The position numbers and the translations under genes are program-made. A stretch of 64,000 nt of DNA from Cellulomonas palmilytica (lineage in GTDB: Bacteria > Actinomycetota > Actinomycetes > Actinomycetales > Cellulomonadaceae), in NCBI RefSeq assembly GCF_021590045.1, contig NZ_CP062221.1, positions 1,612,001 through 1,676,000 of the forward strand, in the 5' to 3' direction. How positions within the stretch are numbered: the stretch's first letter is position 1; every line of letters begins with the position of its first letter. Shown one piece after another: positions 1 to 9,073 of this stretch. The notes beneath the pieces were generated by a model. The model was given only the letters and a program-made list of their open reading frames with translations, searched no databases and was not told the origin of the DNA.

Positions 1-1071
1 GTACGCGCGCGCCCGCGGGTCCTGCACCGCGACGGCGCACCGGTCGGCGTCCGGGTCGAGCGCGATCACCAGGTCCGCACCCTCGTCGGACGCCAGGCCC
101 AGCGCGAGGTCGATCGCACCCGGCTCCTCCGGGTTGGGGAACGCGACCGTGGGGAACCGGCCGTCAGGCTCGGCCTGCTCCGGGACGACGAGCACGTCGG
201 TGAACCCGGCCTCGGCGAGCACCCGCTGCGCGACCGCCCCGCCCACGCCGTGCAGCGGGGTCAGGACGATCTTGAGGTCCCCGGCCACCGCGCGCGTCGT
301 CGGGTCCGCGAGCCGCAGCGTCGCGTCCACGTACGCGTCGACGACGTCGTCGCCCAGCACGGTCCAGCCGTGGTCGGCCCGCGGCACCGACGCGACGGAC
401 GGCACCCGCGCGATCTCGGCGGCGATCGCCGCGTCCGCGGGCGGCACGATCTGCGCGCCCTGGCCGCTGTCCGTCACGACGCGTCCGCCCAGGTAGACCT
501 TGTAGCCGTTGTCCTGCGGCGGGTTGTGCGACGCGGTGACCATGACACCCGCGTCGGCGTCGAACCGGCGCACGGAGAACGCGAGCAGCGGGGTCGGCAG
601 CGGGCGGGGGAGCAGCAGCACCTCGATGCCGACGGCCGTCAGCACGGACGCGGTGTCCCGTGCGAGCTGCTCGGACTTGCGACGCGCGTCGTAGCCGACG
701 ACGACGCGCGGCGGCGGCGTGAGGCCGTCGAGCTCGCCCAGCAGGTAGTCCGCGAGTCCGGACGCGGCGCGGATGACGACCGCGTGGTTCATCCGGTGCG
801 GGCCGCCCGCGATCGCGCCGCGCAGCCCCGCCGTGCCGAACTGCAGCAGGCCGGAGAACCGGTCGGCGAGCTCGGCGCGCGCGTGCCTCGCGGCGCGCAG
901 CACCGTGAGCTGCTCGAGGTCCGGCTCGGCGCCCTCCTGCAGCCCGGGCGGTGACTCCTGCGCGAGCCGCAGCAGCTCGCGCAGCTCGTCCGCCGTCTCG
1001 GGGTCCGGGTCGTCGGCGATCCATGCCTCGACCCGGGCCTTGAGGTCCTCCCACGCGTCGTCGGCGCTCAT
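1..1071 (-). CDS. phospho-sugar mutase (phosphomannomutase/phosphoglucomutase), 3' end outside window
   Basis: Alpha-D-phosphohexomutase that interconverts hexose 1- and 6-phosphates through a phosphoserine. The 357 visible codons cover the N-terminal part; the family is about 550 residues, so roughly 200 C-terminal residues lie beyond the window edge. Visible motifs are QFGTAGLRG, the phosphoserine loop TASHNPP near residue 180, and the metal-binding loop DPDADR near residue 340. ATG at 1071 has GGGAG just upstream. The order mutase, purine nucleoside phosphorylase, LpdA-type flavoprotein is like the pmmB-deoD-lpdA neighbourhood of Mycobacterium (established knowledge). Whether mannose or glucose phosphate is preferred cannot be read from the sequence. 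Confidence 0.9.
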   Translation of the reverse strand, partial: MSADDAWEDLKARVEAWIADDPDPETADELRELLRLAQESPPGLQEGAEPDLEQLTVLRAARHARAELADRFSGLLQFGTAGLRGAIAGGPHRMNHAVVIRAASGLADYLLGELDGLTPPPRVVVGYDARRKSEQLARDTASVLTAVGIEVLLLPRPLPTPLLAFSVRRFDADAGVMVTASHNPPQDNGYKVYLGGRVVTDSGQGAQIVPPADAAIAAEIARVPSVASVPRADHGWTVLGDDVVDAYVDATLRLADPTTRAVAGDLKIVLTPLHGVGGAVAQRVLAEAGFTDVLVVPEQAEPDGRFPTVAFPNPEEPGAIDLALGLASDEGADLVIALDPDADRCAVAVQDPRARAY

Positions 1072-1080
1072 GGCTCCCAA

Positions 1081-1096
1081 CGTACTGACCAGTACG
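1081..1096. promoter_or_regulatory. perfect inverted repeat upstream of the mutase gene
   Basis: CGTACT-N4-AGTACG is a perfect palindrome whose near edge is 9 bases before the mutase ATG. Its symmetry and position suit a repressor operator, TetR-like in form, but no regulator gene is nearby. Confidence 0.35.
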
Positions 1097-1162
1097 GCTG
1101 CGCACGAACCGAACGTCCCGCCCCGCCGCGCGGCGCGCGCGGTAGCGGCTCGCGAGGTCCGG

Positions 1163-1993
1163 TCAGAGGCGCCGGATGATGTCGGCGAGCAGCGCGCTGA
1201 TGCGCGGACCGGCCGCCAGACCCGCCTCGAGGACCTCCTCGTGGGACAGCGGCTGCTCGCTGATGCCGGCCGCGAGGTTCGTCACGAGCGAGATGCCCAG
1301 GACCTCGAGCCCCGCCTGGCGCGCCGCGATCGCCTCGAGCGTCGTCGACATCCCGACGAGGTCACCGCCGAGCCGCCCGGCCATCCGCACCTCGGCGGGC
1401 GTCTCGTAGTGCGGCCCGCGGAACTGGACGTACACGCCCTCGTCGAGCGACGGGTCGACCTCGCGCGCGAGGCCGCGCAGACGCGCGGAGTACAGGTCGG
1501 TGAGGTCGACGAACGTCGCGCCCTCCAGGGGCGACGTCGCCGTGAGGTTGAGGTGGTCGCTGATGAGCACGGGCGTGCCCGGGCCCCACGCGGGGTTGAG
1601 GCCCCCGCAGCCGTTGGTCAGGACGACCGTCGTCGCGCCCGTGGCCGCGGCCGTGCGCATCCCGTGCACGACGCGCCGCACGCCCTTGCCCTCGTACAGG
1701 TGCGTGCGCGAGCCCAGGACCAGCGCGTGCCTGCCCGTGTCGCCGATGCGCACCGAGCGGATCGTGCCGACGTGGCCGTGCACCGCCGCGGCCGAGAACC
1801 CCGGGACGTCGGTGCTCGCGACCTCGGCGACCGTCTCGCCCAGCAGGTCGGCCGCGCCACCCCAGCCCGAGCCGAGCACGAGCGCCACGTCGTGGCGCGC
1901 CACCCCCGTCGCCTGCGCGAGGTGCTCCGCGGCCGCGCGGGCCACGTCGAACGGGTCGGTGGTCGGGTCGTCGAGGTCCAGGACGTCGCTCAT
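1163..1993 (-). CDS. punA: purine nucleoside phosphorylase
   Basis: Trimeric-type purine nucleoside phosphorylase of 276 residues, which splits (deoxy)guanosine and inosine with phosphate to give base and (deoxy)ribose 1-phosphate in purine salvage. Seen motifs are the phosphate-binding VLGSGWGG near residue 43, TNGCGGLNP, the signature GPHYETPAEVRM, and a late NLAAGIS segment. Length fits the family. ATG at 1993 is chosen because a TAGCGT -10 hexamer lies 7 bases upstream, which suggests a leaderless message. The neighbouring mutase could use the pentose or hexose phosphates produced; that link is inference. Confidence 0.93.
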   Translation of the reverse strand: MSDVLDLDDPTTDPFDVARAAAEHLAQATGVARHDVALVLGSGWGGAADLLGETVAEVASTDVPGFSAAAVHGHVGTIRSVRIGDTGRHALVLGSRTHLYEGKGVRRVVHGMRTAAATGATTVVLTNGCGGLNPAWGPGTPVLISDHLNLTATSPLEGATFVDLTDLYSARLRGLAREVDPSLDEGVYVQFRGPHYETPAEVRMAGRLGGDLVGMSTTLEAIAARQAGLEVLGISLVTNLAAGISEQPLSHEEVLEAGLAAGPRISALLADIIRRL

Positions 1994-2000
1994 GACGAGA

Positions 2001-2006
2001 ACGCTA
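2001..2006 (-). promoter_or_regulatory. -10 hexamer TAGCGT of punA
   Basis: Reads TAGCGT on the minus strand with 7 bases to the punA ATG. Same geometry as the other leaderless candidates in this window. Confidence 0.5.
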
Positions 2007-2110
2007 ACCCTCGTCGTACCCGGTGACGCGTCCGCGGCGCGCGGGACGTGCCGAGCCTCACGCGGGTGCTCACCAGGAGGTGGGGGCGGTGACCGGGCAG
2101 AATTGCCGAC

Positions 2111-3538
2111 GTGAGCACACCCCCCGGCACCAACGCCCTGCCCGACACCCGCGTCGTCATCGTCGGGGGCGGCCCCGGAGGCTACGAGGCCGCCCTCGTC
2201 GCGCGGCGCCTGGGCGCGGACGTCACGGTCGTCGAGGAGAAGGGGCTCGGCGGGTCCGCGGTGCTCACGGACGTGGTCCCGTCCAAGACGCTCATCGCGA
2301 CCGCGGAGTGGATGACGATCGCCGACCGCGCGCCCGAGCTCGGGATCCGCAGCGGCCTGAGCCAGGACCACGGCCACCACATCGACCTCGGCGCCGTGAA
2401 CACGCGCGTCAAGGCGCTCGCGGCCGCGCAGTCCGCGGACATCCGCGGGCGCCTGGAGAAGGAGGGCGTGCACGTCGTGCTCGGCCGCGGGCGGCTCGAC
2501 GGCCCGCAGCGCGTCGTCGTCGACCTCGTCGACGGCGGCGGCGAGAGGACGCTGGACGCGGACGTCGTGCTCGTCGCGACCGGCGCGCGCCCGCGCGAGC
2601 TGCCCGAGGCGCGACCCGACGGCGAGCGCATCCTCACCTGGACGCAGCTGTACGACCTGCCCGCGCTGCCCGAGAAGCTCGTCGTCGTCGGCTCGGGCGT
2701 CACGGGTGCCGAGTTCGCGGGCGCGTACACGTCGCTCGGCGCGGACGTCACCCTCGTCTCGTCGCGCGACCGCGTGCTCCCCGGCGAGGACGGCGACGCC
2801 GCCGAGCTCATCGAGCAGGTGTTCAAGCAGCGCGGCATGACGGTGCTGTCGCGCTCGCGGGCCGCGGGCGCGCGCCGCACCGCCGACGGGGTCGTCGTGA
2901 CGCTCGCCGACGGGCGCGAGGTCGAGGGCACACACGTGCTGTTCGCGGTCGGGTCGATCCCGACGACGAGCGGGCTCGGCCTCGAGGAGTCGGGCGTGCG
3001 TCTGTCGCCGTCGGGGCACATCGAGGTCGACAAGGTCTCGCGCACGAGCGTGCGCGGCGTGTACGCGGCGGGCGACGTCACGGGCGTGCTGCCGCTCGCG
3101 TCGGTCGCGGCGACGCAGGGGCGTATCGCGATGTCGCACGCGCTGGGCGACGCGGTCATGCCGCTGTCCCTGCGCGCGGTCGCGGCGAACATCTTCACCG
3201 CGCCCGAGATCGCGACCGTCGGCTACTCGGAGCAGCGCCTCCAGGAGGAGGGGCTCGCGTACGAGGTCAGCACGCTGCCGCTGACCCGCAACCCGCGGGC
3301 GAAGATGCTCGGCGTGCGCGAGGGCTTCGTCAAGATCTTCGCGACCCGCGGCGCGGGCATCGTGCTCGGCGCGGTGCTCGTCGGGCCGCGCGCGTCGGAG
3401 TCGGTGTTCCCGCTCGCGCTCGCGATCACGCACCGCCTGTCGGCCGACCAGGTCGCGCAGGTCATCACGGTGTACCCGTCGATGTCCGGCACGCTCGCGG
3501 AGGTCGCGCGCACGCTGCACCACCGCGCGGCGGACTGA
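2111..3538 (+). CDS. lpdA: NAD(P)H-quinone dehydrogenase, LpdA-type flavoprotein
   Basis: FAD-dependent pyridine nucleotide-disulfide family protein of 475 residues. The N-terminal FAD motif VIVGGGPGGYEA (about residues 15-26), a central NAD(P) motif VVVGSGVTGAEFAG, AAGDVTG and a C-terminal dimerisation domain are visible. The place of the redox disulfide (CxxxxC in true dihydrolipoamide dehydrogenase) reads GGSAVLTDVVPSK, with no cysteine pair. This matches the Mycobacterium LpdA (Rv3303c) subgroup, which reduces quinones instead of lipoamide (established knowledge). GTG at 2111 is used; a weak -10 (CAGAAT, 2098-2103) sits 7 bases upstream. It is divergent from punA. Confidence 0.88.
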   Translation: MSTPPGTNALPDTRVVIVGGGPGGYEAALVARRLGADVTVVEEKGLGGSAVLTDVVPSKTLIATAEWMTIADRAPELGIRSGLSQDHGHHIDLGAVNTRVKALAAAQSADIRGRLEKEGVHVVLGRGRLDGPQRVVVDLVDGGGERTLDADVVLVATGARPRELPEARPDGERILTWTQLYDLPALPEKLVVVGSGVTGAEFAGAYTSLGADVTLVSSRDRVLPGEDGDAAELIEQVFKQRGMTVLSRSRAAGARRTADGVVVTLADGREVEGTHVLFAVGSIPTTSGLGLEESGVRLSPSGHIEVDKVSRTSVRGVYAAGDVTGVLPLASVAATQGRIAMSHALGDAVMPLSLRAVAANIFTAPEIATVGYSEQRLQEEGLAYEVSTLPLTRNPRAKMLGVREGFVKIFATRGAGIVLGAVLVGPRASESVFPLALAITHRLSADQVAQVITVYPSMSGTLAEVARTLHHRAAD

Positions 3539-3550
3539 CGCGCCGCCGGT

Positions 3551-5563
3551 TCAGGGGATCGTCACGCGCACGACGAGCGGGAAGTGGTCGCTCGTCGTGA
3601 CGTCGGTCAGCACGTCCGCCGACGCGAACGCGACCTGCTGGCCGAACACCCAGTCGATCCGCTCGGCGGGCGCGTCCGACGGCGACGTCAGCACGTCCGG
3701 GTCGCCGACCTCGTCGACCGCGCTGACCCAGCCCGCATCGGTGAGCAGCTCGATCTCCGGCCAGCCGGGCTGGGCGTTGAGGTCGCCGCCGAGCACGCTC
3801 GGCCCGGTGACGGGCTCGGCGTCGAGCAGCGTCGCGAGCTGGTCGAGGCGCGTCGGGGTGTTCTCGGCGCGGTGCTGCAGGTGCACCGACGTCACGCGCA
3901 CGGTCTCGCCCGCGGCGGTCGTCACGGTCGCAGAGACCGCCGAGCGGCCCTGCGGCCCGGCGCCGTACGGGAGCACGGTCACCGCGACGTCCGTCAGGCC
4001 CGAGCGGGCCAGCACCGCGTTGCCGAACTGGCGGTCCGCGGCGGGCGCGTACTCGACGGTCATGCCGAGGCGCCGCGCGAGCCACGTCGCCATGTCCGCG
4101 CCGCCGCCCAGCACCCAGCCACGCTCGACCTCCTGGAGCAGCACCACGTCGGCGCCCGCGTCCTCGATGGTCGCCGCGGCGGCCTCGAGGTCGACGCCGC
4201 CGAACGGCGAGACGCCGTAGTGCAGGTTCCAGCTCACGACCGTGAGCTCGTCGCCTGCGGCCCGCGCGGGCACGTCGGAGCCGTGCGTGCTCGTCGTCGA
4301 CGGCACGAGGCCGACGAGCGCGAGCACGACCGGCGGGACGAGCAGCAGGCGCGAGGCGCGCACGCGCGCGGGCTGCTGCAGCTCGGGCTCGGGCTGCGTC
4401 CCCGAGGGCAGCGGCGTGCGGTGGTGCAGACCCGTGACCGCGACGACCACGGCGGCGGCGACCAGCACGTACGCGTTGTCGAACGGCAGCGGGACGTCGT
4501 AGTCGATCATGTAGCCCAGCAGCGGCACGATCACACCGAGCCCGGCGAGTGCCGCGGCCCCCGCGGCGCGCCACGTCCCGAGCGGCGCGGGACGACGCAC
4601 GGACAGCGTCCCGACGAGCACGACGGCGAGCACCACGTCCAGCACGACGACGGCGACGAGCGCGGCGACGCCCGAGGCGAGCATCGCGAGCGCGACGGCC
4701 ACGACGACGAGCACGGCGGCCCCGACGCGCACCGCACCCGGCCAGCGGTCGGGCCGCAGCAGCAGCCAGCCGCCCAGCCCGGTCGCGGCGACCACCGCGA
4801 CCCCGGCCCAGCCGAGCGCGATGCCGGACTGCGACGCGAGGAACGCGGGGTTCGCGCCGATCATCACGGCGATCGCGAGGAACGGCCCGACGGCCCACAG
4901 CCGGCGCGGGCAGCTCGTCGCGGGGGCGCCCGCTCCCGTGCCGCCGGCCGTGACGCGGAACGCGGCCAGCGGCGCGAGCGCGACGACGACCGCGACGACC
5001 CACCCGACCCACGACGAGCGCCACACCGCGTCCCACGTGCCCAGCAGCACCTGCAGCCCCGCGGACAGCCCGCAGCCGACGACGAGCCCGAGCGCGGCGT
5101 GCCGCGGGCCGGACGTGCGGCCCGCGACGAACGCGGTCGCGAGGACGAGCACGCCCACGGCCCAGGCGACGGACACCAGCCCCAGCCAGTACCGCGCGTC
5201 GCCGTCGAGCGCCTGCAGCACGACCCGCAGGACCGCCAGGACGGCCGCGCCCGCGATCACCGTGCGGCCGCTCGGGATCCCGCCCGGCGCGCGCGTGGCG
5301 AGCAGCAGCCCGCCCGCGACGAGCCCCGCGGCGGCGTAGGTGGCGAGCGCGGTGACGCCCACGGTGACGACGCCCGACGCGAACGCGTGGTCGAGCAGCG
5401 GGCCGCTCGCGCGCACGAGCTCGAGCGTCGCGACGACGAGCGCCGCGAGCAGCCAGACGCGCGTCGGGGTGCCGTCGTCCGGCGGGCGGGCCGTGAGGCC
5501 GTCGGGGGTGCGTCCGTCGTCGGAACCCGGTGCACGCTCCTCGTGCGTCTCGTCGCTCGTCAC
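3551..5563 (-). CDS. multi-pass membrane protein with C-terminal endonuclease/exonuclease/phosphatase domain
   Basis: A 670-residue protein. After a hydrophilic 40-residue start, about ten or eleven hydrophobic segments fill residues 40-390. A soluble C-terminal domain of about 260 residues follows. That domain has endonuclease/exonuclease/phosphatase signatures: VVSWNLHYG, LLQEVERG, GGDLNAQPG, IDWVFG and the terminal TSDHFPL. It is likely a phosphodiesterase or phosphatase facing one side of the membrane; the substrate (nucleic acid, phospholipid or inositol phosphate) cannot be told. GTG at 5563 fits an adjacent -10 hexamer and excludes a long GC-rich upstream extension. Its end converges with lpdA, 12 bases apart. 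Confidence 0.82.
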   Translation of the reverse strand: MTSDETHEERAPGSDDGRTPDGLTARPPDDGTPTRVWLLAALVVATLELVRASGPLLDHAFASGVVTVGVTALATYAAAGLVAGGLLLATRAPGGIPSGRTVIAGAAVLAVLRVVLQALDGDARYWLGLVSVAWAVGVLVLATAFVAGRTSGPRHAALGLVVGCGLSAGLQVLLGTWDAVWRSSWVGWVVAVVVALAPLAAFRVTAGGTGAGAPATSCPRRLWAVGPFLAIAVMIGANPAFLASQSGIALGWAGVAVVAATGLGGWLLLRPDRWPGAVRVGAAVLVVVAVALAMLASGVAALVAVVVLDVVLAVVLVGTLSVRRPAPLGTWRAAGAAALAGLGVIVPLLGYMIDYDVPLPFDNAYVLVAAAVVVAVTGLHHRTPLPSGTQPEPELQQPARVRASRLLLVPPVVLALVGLVPSTTSTHGSDVPARAAGDELTVVSWNLHYGVSPFGGVDLEAAAATIEDAGADVVLLQEVERGWVLGGGADMATWLARRLGMTVEYAPAADRQFGNAVLARSGLTDVAVTVLPYGAGPQGRSAVSATVTTAAGETVRVTSVHLQHRAENTPTRLDQLATLLDAEPVTGPSVLGGDLNAQPGWPEIELLTDAGWVSAVDEVGDPDVLTSPSDAPAERIDWVFGQQVAFASADVLTDVTTSDHFPLVVRVTIP

Positions 5564-5570
5564 GGGCCGA

Positions 5571-5576
5571 AGGCTA
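5571..5576 (-). promoter_or_regulatory. -10 hexamer TAGCCT of the EEP membrane gene
   Basis: Minus-strand TAGCCT, 7 bases before the GTG at 5563. Leaderless arrangement. Confidence 0.5.
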
Positions 5577-5641
5577 CGCGCCGCCGCTGCCCACGGCCGT
5601 CGCGGGACGCACGTCCCGGTCCGGACCACCCGGATGGGCCC

Positions 5642-6844
5642 ATGATGCGGCCTATGCGCCCGCACGGCCCCGTCGTCCGAACCGTCCGCCACGACCCGGC
5701 GGACCGGCCGCTCCTGGTGATCTGGGAGGCGACGCGTGCGTGCGCGCTGTCGTGCGTGCACTGCCGGGCCGAGGCGCAGCCGCGCCGGCACCCGCGCGAG
5801 CTCGACACCGACGAGGCCACCGAGCTCATGCGCCAGGTCGCCGCGTTCGGGCGGCCGTCGCCGATCTTCGTCATCACGGGCGGCGACTGCTTCGAGCGCG
5901 AGGACCTCGACGAGCTCGTGCGTCGGGGCCGGGCGCTCGGGCTCGCCGTCGCGGTGTCGCCGTCGGGCACGGCGAAGCTGGACCGTGCCGCGCTCGTGCG
6001 CCTCCAGGAGGCGGGCGTGACCGCGATGTCGCTGTCGCTCGACGGCGCGACGGCCGAGGTGCACGACGGGTTCCGGCGCGTGCCGGGGACGTTCGAGCGG
6101 ACGGTGCAGGCGTGGGCGACGGCGCGCGAGCTCGGGATGAAGGTCCAGGTCAACTCGACGATGTCGAGCCGGACGGTGCACGAGCTGCCGGACCTCGCAG
6201 CGCTCGTGCGCGAGCACGGCGCGATGACGTGGAGCGCGTTCATGCTCGTCCCGATGGGCCGCGGCGTGGACCTCGGCGCGCTGAGCGCGCAGCAGGCCGA
6301 GGACGTCATGAACTACCTGTACGACCTGGGCCCCTACGTCCCCGTCAAGACCACCGAGGGCCACCACTTCCGGCGCGTGTCGCTGCAGCGCGCGGTGCTC
6401 GCCGAGCGCGGTGCGGACCACGTCGCGGTGCTCGGGCTGGGCGACCTGTACGCCGAGCTCACCGAGCGCACGGCGGCGTTCGGCTGGGGCGACGGCGTGC
6501 GCGCGCGGCGGCCCCCGGTCAACGTCAACGCGGGCTACGGGTTCGTGTTCGTCTCGCACGTCGGCACCGTGCACCCGTCGGGGTTCCTGCCCGTCTCGGC
6601 GGGTGACGTGCGCGAGCAGCCGCTCACGGAGATCTACCGCTCCTCCGAGCTGTTCACCGGGCTGCGGGACTCCACGCGGCTGACGGGGCGGTGCGGCGCG
6701 TGCGAGTTCTCCCGCGTGTGCGGCGGCTCGCGGTCGCGTGCCTACGCGACGGCCGGCGACCCGTACGCGTCCGACCCGCTGTGCGCCTACGAGCCCGGCT
6801 CGTTCCCGTACGCCGACGACGTCGCGGCGCTGCTGGCGTCCTGA
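5642..6844 (+). CDS. radical SAM/SPASM protein, TIGR04053-like
   Basis: Radical S-adenosylmethionine protein of 400 residues. The cluster-binding triad is C34, C38, C41 (CALSCVHC). GGD of the SAM-binding region lies in FVITGGDCFER. A C-terminal SPASM-type cysteine set CGACEFSRVCGG plus a further C near PLCAYEP can hold an auxiliary Fe-S cluster. The whole sequence resembles the TIGR04053 group, whose substrate is unknown; some SPASM relatives act in haem or peptide maturation. No precursor peptide gene is visible beside it. ATG at 5642 is the first of three in-frame ATGs (also 5645, 5654), so the exact start is uncertain by a few residues. Confidence 0.85.
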   Translation: MMRPMRPHGPVVRTVRHDPADRPLLVIWEATRACALSCVHCRAEAQPRRHPRELDTDEATELMRQVAAFGRPSPIFVITGGDCFEREDLDELVRRGRALGLAVAVSPSGTAKLDRAALVRLQEAGVTAMSLSLDGATAEVHDGFRRVPGTFERTVQAWATARELGMKVQVNSTMSSRTVHELPDLAALVREHGAMTWSAFMLVPMGRGVDLGALSAQQAEDVMNYLYDLGPYVPVKTTEGHHFRRVSLQRAVLAERGADHVAVLGLGDLYAELTERTAAFGWGDGVRARRPPVNVNAGYGFVFVSHVGTVHPSGFLPVSAGDVREQPLTEIYRSSELFTGLRDSTRLTGRCGACEFSRVCGGSRSRAYATAGDPYASDPLCAYEPGSFPYADDVAALLAS

Positions 6845-6905
6845 CCTGCGGGACGACGCCCCTGAGCGGGTGCGCGGTCCGGGTGCTGCCCGCACACTCG
6901 TCGTC

Positions 6906-7697
6906 ATGCTGCGCGACGTCTCCGCCCACCTGACGCTCGACGTGTCCGCCCCCGCGACGCTGGCCCTCGCCGTCGCGGTCGCCGCGGGCCACGACGCCGA
7001 CGAGCGCCTCGACATCACGCTCGACGGTGCCCCGCTCACCGCCCGCGAGGTGCCCGACGAGCACGGCACGCGGCTGCACGTGCTCGACGCCGACCCCGGC
7101 ACGCTCGTCGTCGACTACTCCGCGACCGTGCGCGGCCGCGCCACGCCGCCCGAGGCGAGCGAGGCCGAGCGCCTGCGCTACCTGCGGCCCAGCCGGTACT
7201 GCGAGTCCGACTCGCTCGGACCGACCGCGCGCGCCGAGTTCGCCGGGCTCGTGGGGCAGGACCTGCTCGCCGCCGTGTCGTCGTGGGTCGGCACGCGCCT
7301 GGCGTACGTGCCCGGGTCGAGCCTTCCGACCGACGGCGCGGTGCGCACGCTGCTCGCGCGGCAGGGCGTGTGCCGGGACTTCGCGCACCTCGTCGTCGCG
7401 CTGCTGCGGGCGCTCGACGTGCCCGCGCGGCTCGTCGGCGTGTACGCGCCCGGTCTGGACCCGATGGACCTGCACGCGGTCGCGGAGGCGTGGGTCGACG
7501 ACGCGTGGCGCGTCGTCGACGCGACGACGCTCGCGCCGCGCTCGACGCTGGTCCGCGTCGCGACCGGGCGCGACGCGTCGGACACCGCCTTCCTGTCCGT
7601 GCACGGAGGCGCGGCGGACCTCACGGACTTCCACGTCAGCGCGGTCGTCGACGACCTGCCCGACGACGACGTGCGCACGCTCGTGACGCTCGGCTGA
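6906..7697 (+). CDS. transglutaminase-like protein
   Basis: 263-residue protein with a transglutaminase core. The catalytic triad is visible as C156 in GVCRDFAHL, H190 in DLHAVAEAWV and D205 in VVDAT. The N-terminal 110 residues look like the beta-rich domain that commonly precedes this core. No signal peptide or membrane segment is seen, so it is probably cytoplasmic. Family members include proteases and amidases as well as true cross-linkers, so the reaction is open. It begins 61 bases after the radical SAM gene on the same strand, and the two may be co-transcribed. Confidence 0.85.
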   Translation: MLRDVSAHLTLDVSAPATLALAVAVAAGHDADERLDITLDGAPLTAREVPDEHGTRLHVLDADPGTLVVDYSATVRGRATPPEASEAERLRYLRPSRYCESDSLGPTARAEFAGLVGQDLLAAVSSWVGTRLAYVPGSSLPTDGAVRTLLARQGVCRDFAHLVVALLRALDVPARLVGVYAPGLDPMDLHAVAEAWVDDAWRVVDATTLAPRSTLVRVATGRDASDTAFLSVHGGAADLTDFHVSAVVDDLPDDDVRTLVTLG

Positions 7698-7704
7698 GCC
7701 CGCC

Positions 7705-9072
7705 TCAGGAGAAGAGGGCCTGCCCGACGAACGGGCTGTCGCTCGTCGTGATCGGCGTGCCGTCGCTGCCCGTGCGCAGCGACCCGTCCGGGATGCCCGG
7801 CGGCACCGCGAACAGCCCCGAGCCCGTGTGCTGCAGGTACTCCATGAGCCCGTCGTCACGCGACAGCGTGGTCTGCATCGGGATGTAGTGCGTGCGCGGG
7901 TCGCGCACGAACGCGATGAAGAACAGCCCCGCGTCGAGCCGCCCGAGCGAGTCGTTGCCGTCGGTGAAGTTGTAGCCGCGGCGCAGCATCCGCACCCCGT
8001 CGTTCTGCGTGGGGTGCGCGAGCCGGACGTGGCTGTTCAGCGCGACGAGCGGTGCGCCCTCGCGCCCGGTGACCTCGAAGTCGGGCTCGGTGAACTCCTC
8101 GCCGCCGGAGAGGGGAGCGCCCTCGCCCTTGGTGCGCCCGACGAGCGCCTCCTGCTCGCGCAGCGACGTGCGGTCCCACGTCTCGATCTGCATGCGGATG
8201 CGTCGCGCGACCAGGTACGTGCCGTCCACGAGCCACGACGAGTCGTGCGAGTCGGCCGCGGCGGCGTCCTCGCCCACCCACACGTGCCGCTCGAGGGCGT
8301 CGCCCTCCTCGGCCTTGAGGTTGGCGGTGCCGTCCTTGAACCCGAACAGGTTGCGCGGCGTGCTCTGCGCGGTCGTCGTCGACGACGTGCGCCCGTACCC
8401 GAGCTGCGTCCAGCGGATCGTCGCGGCCCCGAACGCGGCGCGCGACAGGTTGCGGATCGCGTGCACCGCGACCTGCGGGTCGTCCGCGCACGCCTGCACG
8501 ACGAGGTCGCCGTCGCTGCGTGCCGGGTCGAGCGCGTCGGCGGGGAAGTGCGGGAGCTCGACGAGCGCGTCGGGCAGGCGGTCCGCGAGGCCGAACCGGT
8601 CGGTGCCGTCCGCCGCGACGAACAGCGAGCGGCCGAACCCGAACGTGATCGTCAGCCCCGCGGCCGGCAGGTCGGCGGCCTCGCCCGTGTCGTCGGGCGG
8701 CGCGTCGTACGGGCCGGACGCCGCGCCGAACGGACCGGCGGACAGGCCCTGCGTGAGGCGGGCCGCGATGGTCGTCCAGCGCTGCAGCAGCGCGACGAGG
8801 TCCTCGCGGTCGTCGGTCGTCACGTCGAACGCGGCGAGGTACAGGCGGTCCTGCGCGGGTGTGACGATGCCCGCCTGGTGGCGGCCGGTGAACGGGTACG
8901 TCCCGGCCGCGGCGGTGCCCGACGCGGTGCCGTCGCCGGTCGTGGCGGTCGCGCGCCCGCCGACGAACCCCGCGGCGCCGACGGCGGCGGCACCGAGCAG
9001 CCCGCCGCCGAGCAGCGCGCGACGCGTGACGCCGCGCGGGCCGGGTTCGGGGGTCTGCTCGGTGCCGGTCAC
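7705..9072 (-). CDS. efeB: deferrochelatase/peroxidase EfeB (DyP-type, Tat-exported)
   Basis: Dye-decolourising-type haem peroxidase of 455 residues, third gene of efeUOB. A twin-arginine signal (VTRRALLGGGLLG, then an Ala/Gly-rich stretch to about residue 43) predicts Tat export with haem already bound. The DyP motif GFKDGTANLK and a later haem-ligand region around HVRLAHP are visible. In this system EfeB oxidises ferrous iron or releases iron from haem for the permease (established knowledge). GTG at 9072 starts 1 base after the efeO stop, so the genes are translationally linked. Its 3' end converges on the transglutaminase gene with only 7 bases between. Confidence 0.93.
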   Translation of the reverse strand: MTGTEQTPEPGPRGVTRRALLGGGLLGAAAVGAAGFVGGRATATTGDGTASGTAAAGTYPFTGRHQAGIVTPAQDRLYLAAFDVTTDDREDLVALLQRWTTIAARLTQGLSAGPFGAASGPYDAPPDDTGEAADLPAAGLTITFGFGRSLFVAADGTDRFGLADRLPDALVELPHFPADALDPARSDGDLVVQACADDPQVAVHAIRNLSRAAFGAATIRWTQLGYGRTSSTTTAQSTPRNLFGFKDGTANLKAEEGDALERHVWVGEDAAAADSHDSSWLVDGTYLVARRIRMQIETWDRTSLREQEALVGRTKGEGAPLSGGEEFTEPDFEVTGREGAPLVALNSHVRLAHPTQNDGVRMLRRGYNFTDGNDSLGRLDAGLFFIAFVRDPRTHYIPMQTTLSRDDGLMEYLQHTGSGLFAVPPGIPDGSLRTGSDGTPITTSDSPFVGQALFS

Positions 9073-9073
9073 G

